NCBI GenBank assembly: GCA_003223245.1
Contig: QHYI01000118.1
Location: 1 to 45,989, forward strand
Origin: Acidobacteriota bacterium
GTDB taxonomy: Bacteria > Acidobacteriota > Terriglobia > Acidiferrales > UBA7541
DNA length: 45,989 nucleotides
Direction: 5' to 3'
Shown here: piece after piece, positions 43,484 through 45,989 of the stretch
Layout: every line of letters begins with the position of its first letter
Numbering within the stretch: the stretch's first letter is position 1
Notes under the pieces: model-generated
Databases searched by the model: none
Seen by the model: only the letters and a program-made list of their open reading frames with translations
What the model was told of the DNA's origin: nothing
Position numbers and translations under genes: made by a program

Positions 43484-44875
43484 ATGCAAGCGGTAACGCA
43501 AGCCACCATGGAATTCATGAAAGAGTATCGCACGCCGCTCATTTGCGGATTTGTCATCGTTGCGGTTCTTCCGCTTATCGTCGGCTACGTCGTGCTAGTG
43601 GAACGCAAGATCATGGCGGACATGCAAGCACGGCTTGGCCCGATGCGCGTGGGACCGCATGGTTTGCTCCAGCCCATCGCCGACGCTGTAAAGCTGCTCA
43701 TCAAGGAAGACATTATCCCGGACGATGCGGATAAGCTCGTTTTCTGGCTCGCCCCGGTGCTTTCCGTAGGAGCTGCTTTGCTCGCGATAGCCGGTTTGGC
43801 CATTGGCCCGGCCTTCCAAATCGCGCAGGGTATCAACATCGGCATTCTTTTTGTTGTCGGCGTCAGCGCCATGGGAATTTTTGGCATTGTGTTGGGAGGC
43901 TGGGCCTCCAACAGCCACTATTCGCTGATCGGCGCGCTGCGCAGCTCCGCGCAGCTGGTGAGTTACGAAACCGCCGCGGGCATGGCCCTGGTGTGCGGGC
44001 TGCTGTTTGCCGGCACGCTTAACATCACTTCGATTGTGCAAGCGCAATACGATCAAGGCATTTGGTTTGGTCTGCTCGCTCCGGTGGCGTTCTTTGTTTA
44101 TTTGGTGGCCTCCATCGCGGAAACAAACCGCGCGCCTTTCGATTTGCCGGAAGCGGAATCCGAGCTAGTAGCGGGTTACATGACAGAATTCAGTGGCTTT
44201 CGCTGGTCGCTCTACTTTCTCGCGGAATACACCAACATGATTGTCGTGGCTTCGGTGGCGACGACGTTGTTCCTCGGCGGCTGGCTGCGCCCGTTCCCGC
44301 GCACCCACTGGCTGACGTGGAAATCCACTGGGATGGACTTTTTCGATTTCCTCCCGGCGCTCCTCATGGTCGTGGTTGGCGCTTATTGTCTCGCGCGCAC
44401 GCCCAAACAACCCGTGCGCGTGCAGCAATTGTTCATGCTGGCCGTTGCAGGCATGTGTTTTGCGGCAGCTGCGGTGCTCGCGGCGCCCGTGATTGTGCCG
44501 TTTGTAAAGCCGTCGCTAGCCGCTGCCGTGAAGCCTCTCTACGAGGGGATCCATGGCGGTTTCTGGTTCATCTGCAAAGTGGGCTTGTACATATACTTTT
44601 TCATGTGGGTGCGTTTCACCCTGCCTCGCTATCGCTTCGATCAGTTGATGCGTCTAGGCTGGCATTTCTTGATTCCGCTGTCCATCATCAACGTGCTGCT
44701 GATCGGCATCGCCATGATTATCGGTTCCTATTACCACCTGAATGGCTGGTGGCTGCTCCTGGCCACAATTCCCGCATCCATCATCGCGTTGATCATCGCG
44801 CTGTTCATTTTGGCCCTGGAGCAAAAGGGCCAGCCGCAGAAGGCGGCCGGGGCCGCGCCGGATTCTTATGCTTGA
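43484..44875 (+). CDS. nuoH: NADH-quinone oxidoreductase subunit H
   Basis: 463 residues versus about 325 in E. coli. Family core: VLVERKIMADMQARLGPMRV, GLLQPIADAVKLLIKEDIIP, SYETAAGMALVCGLLFAG, EAESELVAGYMTEFSGFRW and FFMWVRFTLPRYRFDQLMRL. About 85 extra residues between the SGFRWSLYFLAEY and FFMWVRFTLP regions add two hydrophobic segments, plus a longer C-terminus. The quinone-channel acidic residues in the E-rich loop are kept. ATG at 43484 with a weak RBS (GGGGTGACAGG). The 3' end overlaps nuoJ by eight bases; nuoI, normally between them, is absent. Confidence 0.93.
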   Translation: MQAVTQATMEFMKEYRTPLICGFVIVAVLPLIVGYVVLVERKIMADMQARLGPMRVGPHGLLQPIADAVKLLIKEDIIPDDADKLVFWLAPVLSVGAALLAIAGLAIGPAFQIAQGINIGILFVVGVSAMGIFGIVLGGWASNSHYSLIGALRSSAQLVSYETAAGMALVCGLLFAGTLNITSIVQAQYDQGIWFGLLAPVAFFVYLVASIAETNRAPFDLPEAESELVAGYMTEFSGFRWSLYFLAEYTNMIVVASVATTLFLGGWLRPFPRTHWLTWKSTGMDFFDFLPALLMVVVGAYCLARTPKQPVRVQQLFMLAVAGMCFAAAAVLAAPVIVPFVKPSLAAAVKPLYEGIHGGFWFICKVGLYIYFFMWVRFTLPRYRFDQLMRLGWHFLIPLSIINVLLIGIAMIIGSYYHLNGWWLLLATIPASIIALIIALFILALEQKGQPQKAAGAAPDSYA

Positions 44876-45386
44876 TCAAGTCATCTTTTATTTTTTCGCG
44901 GCCATCGCCGTGGTGAGCGCGGTGCTGACGGTCACGCGGCGGAACGCCGTGCACAGCGCTATTTTTCTGATTACCGCCCTCCTGGCAACCGCGGGAATCT
45001 TCCTGCAACTCCGCGCCGAATTTCTCTTTATCGTGCAGATCATTCTCTACGTCGGCGGCATCATGGTGCTTTTCGTTTTCGTGATCATGCTGGTGAACCT
45101 CGACGTTGCCGTGCGCCAGATGCAATTCGCGCGGCAGAAGTGGGTGGCTTTGCTCATTTCGCTCGCGCTGGCGGCGCAGGTAGGACTGATGCTGTGGTCG
45201 AGCAGGAACATGCCCGGCCAGGGAGTGCCGGTCCTCAGCGCGGTTCCCGCCGACAAGCTGCCGCCAAATTCCGAGGAAGTGGCCAAGAGTTTGTTCTCGT
45301 CCTATTTGTTGCCGTTCGAAATTGCTTCGGTTCTGTTGTTGGTGGCCATGATCGGCGCAGTGGTTATGGCGAAGAAAAGGACCTAG
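44868..45386 (+). CDS. nuoJ: NADH-quinone oxidoreductase subunit J
   Basis: 172 residues with five membrane helices. NuoJ core: NAVHSAIFLITALLATAGIF, EFLFIVQIILYVGGIMVLFV (the pi-bulge helix region) and the C-terminal ASVLLLVAMIGAVVMAKKRT. The ATG at 44868 lies eight bases inside nuoH, so translation is coupled. It precedes nuoK by five bases. Confidence 0.94.
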   Translation: MLDQVIFYFFAAIAVVSAVLTVTRRNAVHSAIFLITALLATAGIFLQLRAEFLFIVQIILYVGGIMVLFVFVIMLVNLDVAVRQMQFARQKWVALLISLALAAQVGLMLWSSRNMPGQGVPVLSAVPADKLPPNSEEVAKSLFSSYLLPFEIASVLLLVAMIGAVVMAKKRT

Positions 45387-45391
45387 GAACC

Positions 45392-45694
45392 ATGCTTCCG
45401 ATTGGACATTATTTGTTTCTAGGACTGGCGCTCTTCATCATTGGCGCGATCGGCGTAGTCACCAGGCGCAACGTGATCGTCATTCTGATGTCCATCGAGC
45501 TGATTCTGAACGCCGTTAACATCAATCTCGTCGCGTTTTCGCGCTTGTACGGCGACGTCGCAGGTCAAGTTTTTGCATTATTTATCATCGCGGATGCCGC
45601 CGCCGAAGCTGCTGTGGGACTGGGCATCATTATCGCGTTCTTCCGGAACCGCGAAACTGTTCTTGAAGACGAAATGGATTTGCTGAAGTGGTAG
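45392..45694 (+). CDS. nuoK: NADH-quinone oxidoreductase subunit K
   Basis: 100 residues, three membrane helices. NuoK landmarks: RRNVIVILMSIELILNAVNI (with the Glu of the antiporter-like channel) and ADAAAEAAVGLGIIIAFFRN (second Glu). The ATG at 45392 follows ACCTAGGAACC; the frame opens further upstream but inside nuoJ. Confidence 0.94.
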   Translation: MLPIGHYLFLGLALFIIGAIGVVTRRNVIVILMSIELILNAVNINLVAFSRLYGDVAGQVFALFIIADAAAEAAVGLGIIIAFFRNRETVLEDEMDLLKW

Positions 45695-45736
45695 CGTGAT
45701 GCGCAACAAAATGACAACGCAAGGAAAACAATTCGC

Positions 45737-45989
45737 ATGACGCCGACGGGGTACTTCCTCGAGCATCTGTGGCTCATCCCGCTGTTCCCTTTGGTGACCG
45801 CGGCGCTGATGCTTTTGGTGGGTCGCCGTCTACCCAACAGCGCCGTAAGCGTGTTCTGCGTCGGCAGCGTCGGCTTGTCGTTCGTCTACTCGCTGGGCGC
45901 GGTCACGCAACTGTTGTCCGCGGATCCCGAGAACCGCGTCGTGCAGCACATCCTTTTCGAATGGCTCACGCCCGGGCAGATGCTACTCA
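45737..45989 (+). CDS. nuoL: NADH-quinone oxidoreductase subunit L, partial N-terminus
   Basis: The ATG at 45737 opens a frame that runs off the window (84 codons). It begins MTPTGYFLEHLWLIPLFPLV, then TAALMLLVGRRLP and a second hydrophobic segment, then HILFEWLTPGQM, matching the first two helices and the loop of NuoL. It lies 42 nt after nuoK. Being in the position after nuoK, subunit L is the expected gene; M would also be compatible with the motif alone. Confidence 0.85.
   Translation, partial: MTPTGYFLEHLWLIPLFPLVTAALMLLVGRRLPNSAVSVFCVGSVGLSFVYSLGAVTQLLSADPENRVVQHILFEWLTPGQMLL

Noticed and set aside
1-45989. CRISPR arrays, rRNA or tRNA genes
   Set aside because: No evenly spaced 24-40-nt repeats and no tRNA-like cloverleaf or rRNA-like sequence were seen by reading; a covariance scan was not possible here.

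Overview
The window looks like chromosomal DNA of an acidobacterium (phylum Acidobacteriota, probably the Terriglobia/'Acidobacteriia' side). The clues are moderately high GC, a PadR regulator followed by tandem large MacB/FtsX permeases of the acidobacterial 'ADOP' type, a PilZ protein with a long coiled-coil tail, a protein kinase-like/TonB fusion, and many Pro/Ala-rich linkers. No rRNA, tRNA or CRISPR array was found. One small RNA gene, the SRP 4.5S RNA, is clear. The taxonomic call is inference from gene content.

Left part (1-15263, almost all minus strand): a partial unknown gene; the PilZ/coiled-coil protein; an Mpo1-like membrane protein; then the classic replication/repair order read right to left, SRP RNA - dnaX - ybaB - recR. 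An acetyltransferase gene and the wreck of an M48 peptidase gene sit between ybaB and recR. Further right are an exported DinB-like protein, an M50 membrane protease, two plus-strand gene fragments, a predicted pseudokinase with a membrane anchor and a TonB-like C-terminus, a 3-methyladenine glycosylase (AAG type), a small GNAT protein, a protein I do not recognise and a DUF1684 protein.

Middle part (15538-29805): the three-gene NAD(P) transhydrogenase operon pntAA-pntAB-pntB, a 2OG-Fe(II) oxygenase, a Tat-exported aminotransferase disrupted by a small deletion, a BON-domain protein, a glycerophosphodiesterase, and rsmA/ksgA, also disrupted near its N-terminus. Then PadR and two tandem ADOP permeases. 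The first copy carries a 46-nt deletion relative to the second. The copies share near-identical blocks separated by diverged blocks, suggesting duplication plus gene conversion. An AhpD-like protein follows.

Right part (30021-45989, plus strand): glycogen synthase with a long disordered tail, thioredoxin with a clear terminator, a multi-pass GT-C-like membrane protein coupled to tag (3-methyladenine glycosylase I), purA, and a molybdenum-cofactor cluster (moeA, moaC, a REC-PATAN response regulator, mogA). A 5'-only fragment of a group II intron lies between mogA and proC. The window ends in a complex I operon, nuoA-nuoCD-nuoH-nuoJ-nuoK-nuoL(partial), which lacks nuoB, nuoE, nuoF, nuoG and nuoI at the expected places.

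A recurrent theme is gene decay: three otherwise well-preserved genes carry small frameshifting deletions, and at least three further loci are fragments. Whether this is biology or a consensus/assembly problem cannot be settled from the sequence alone.
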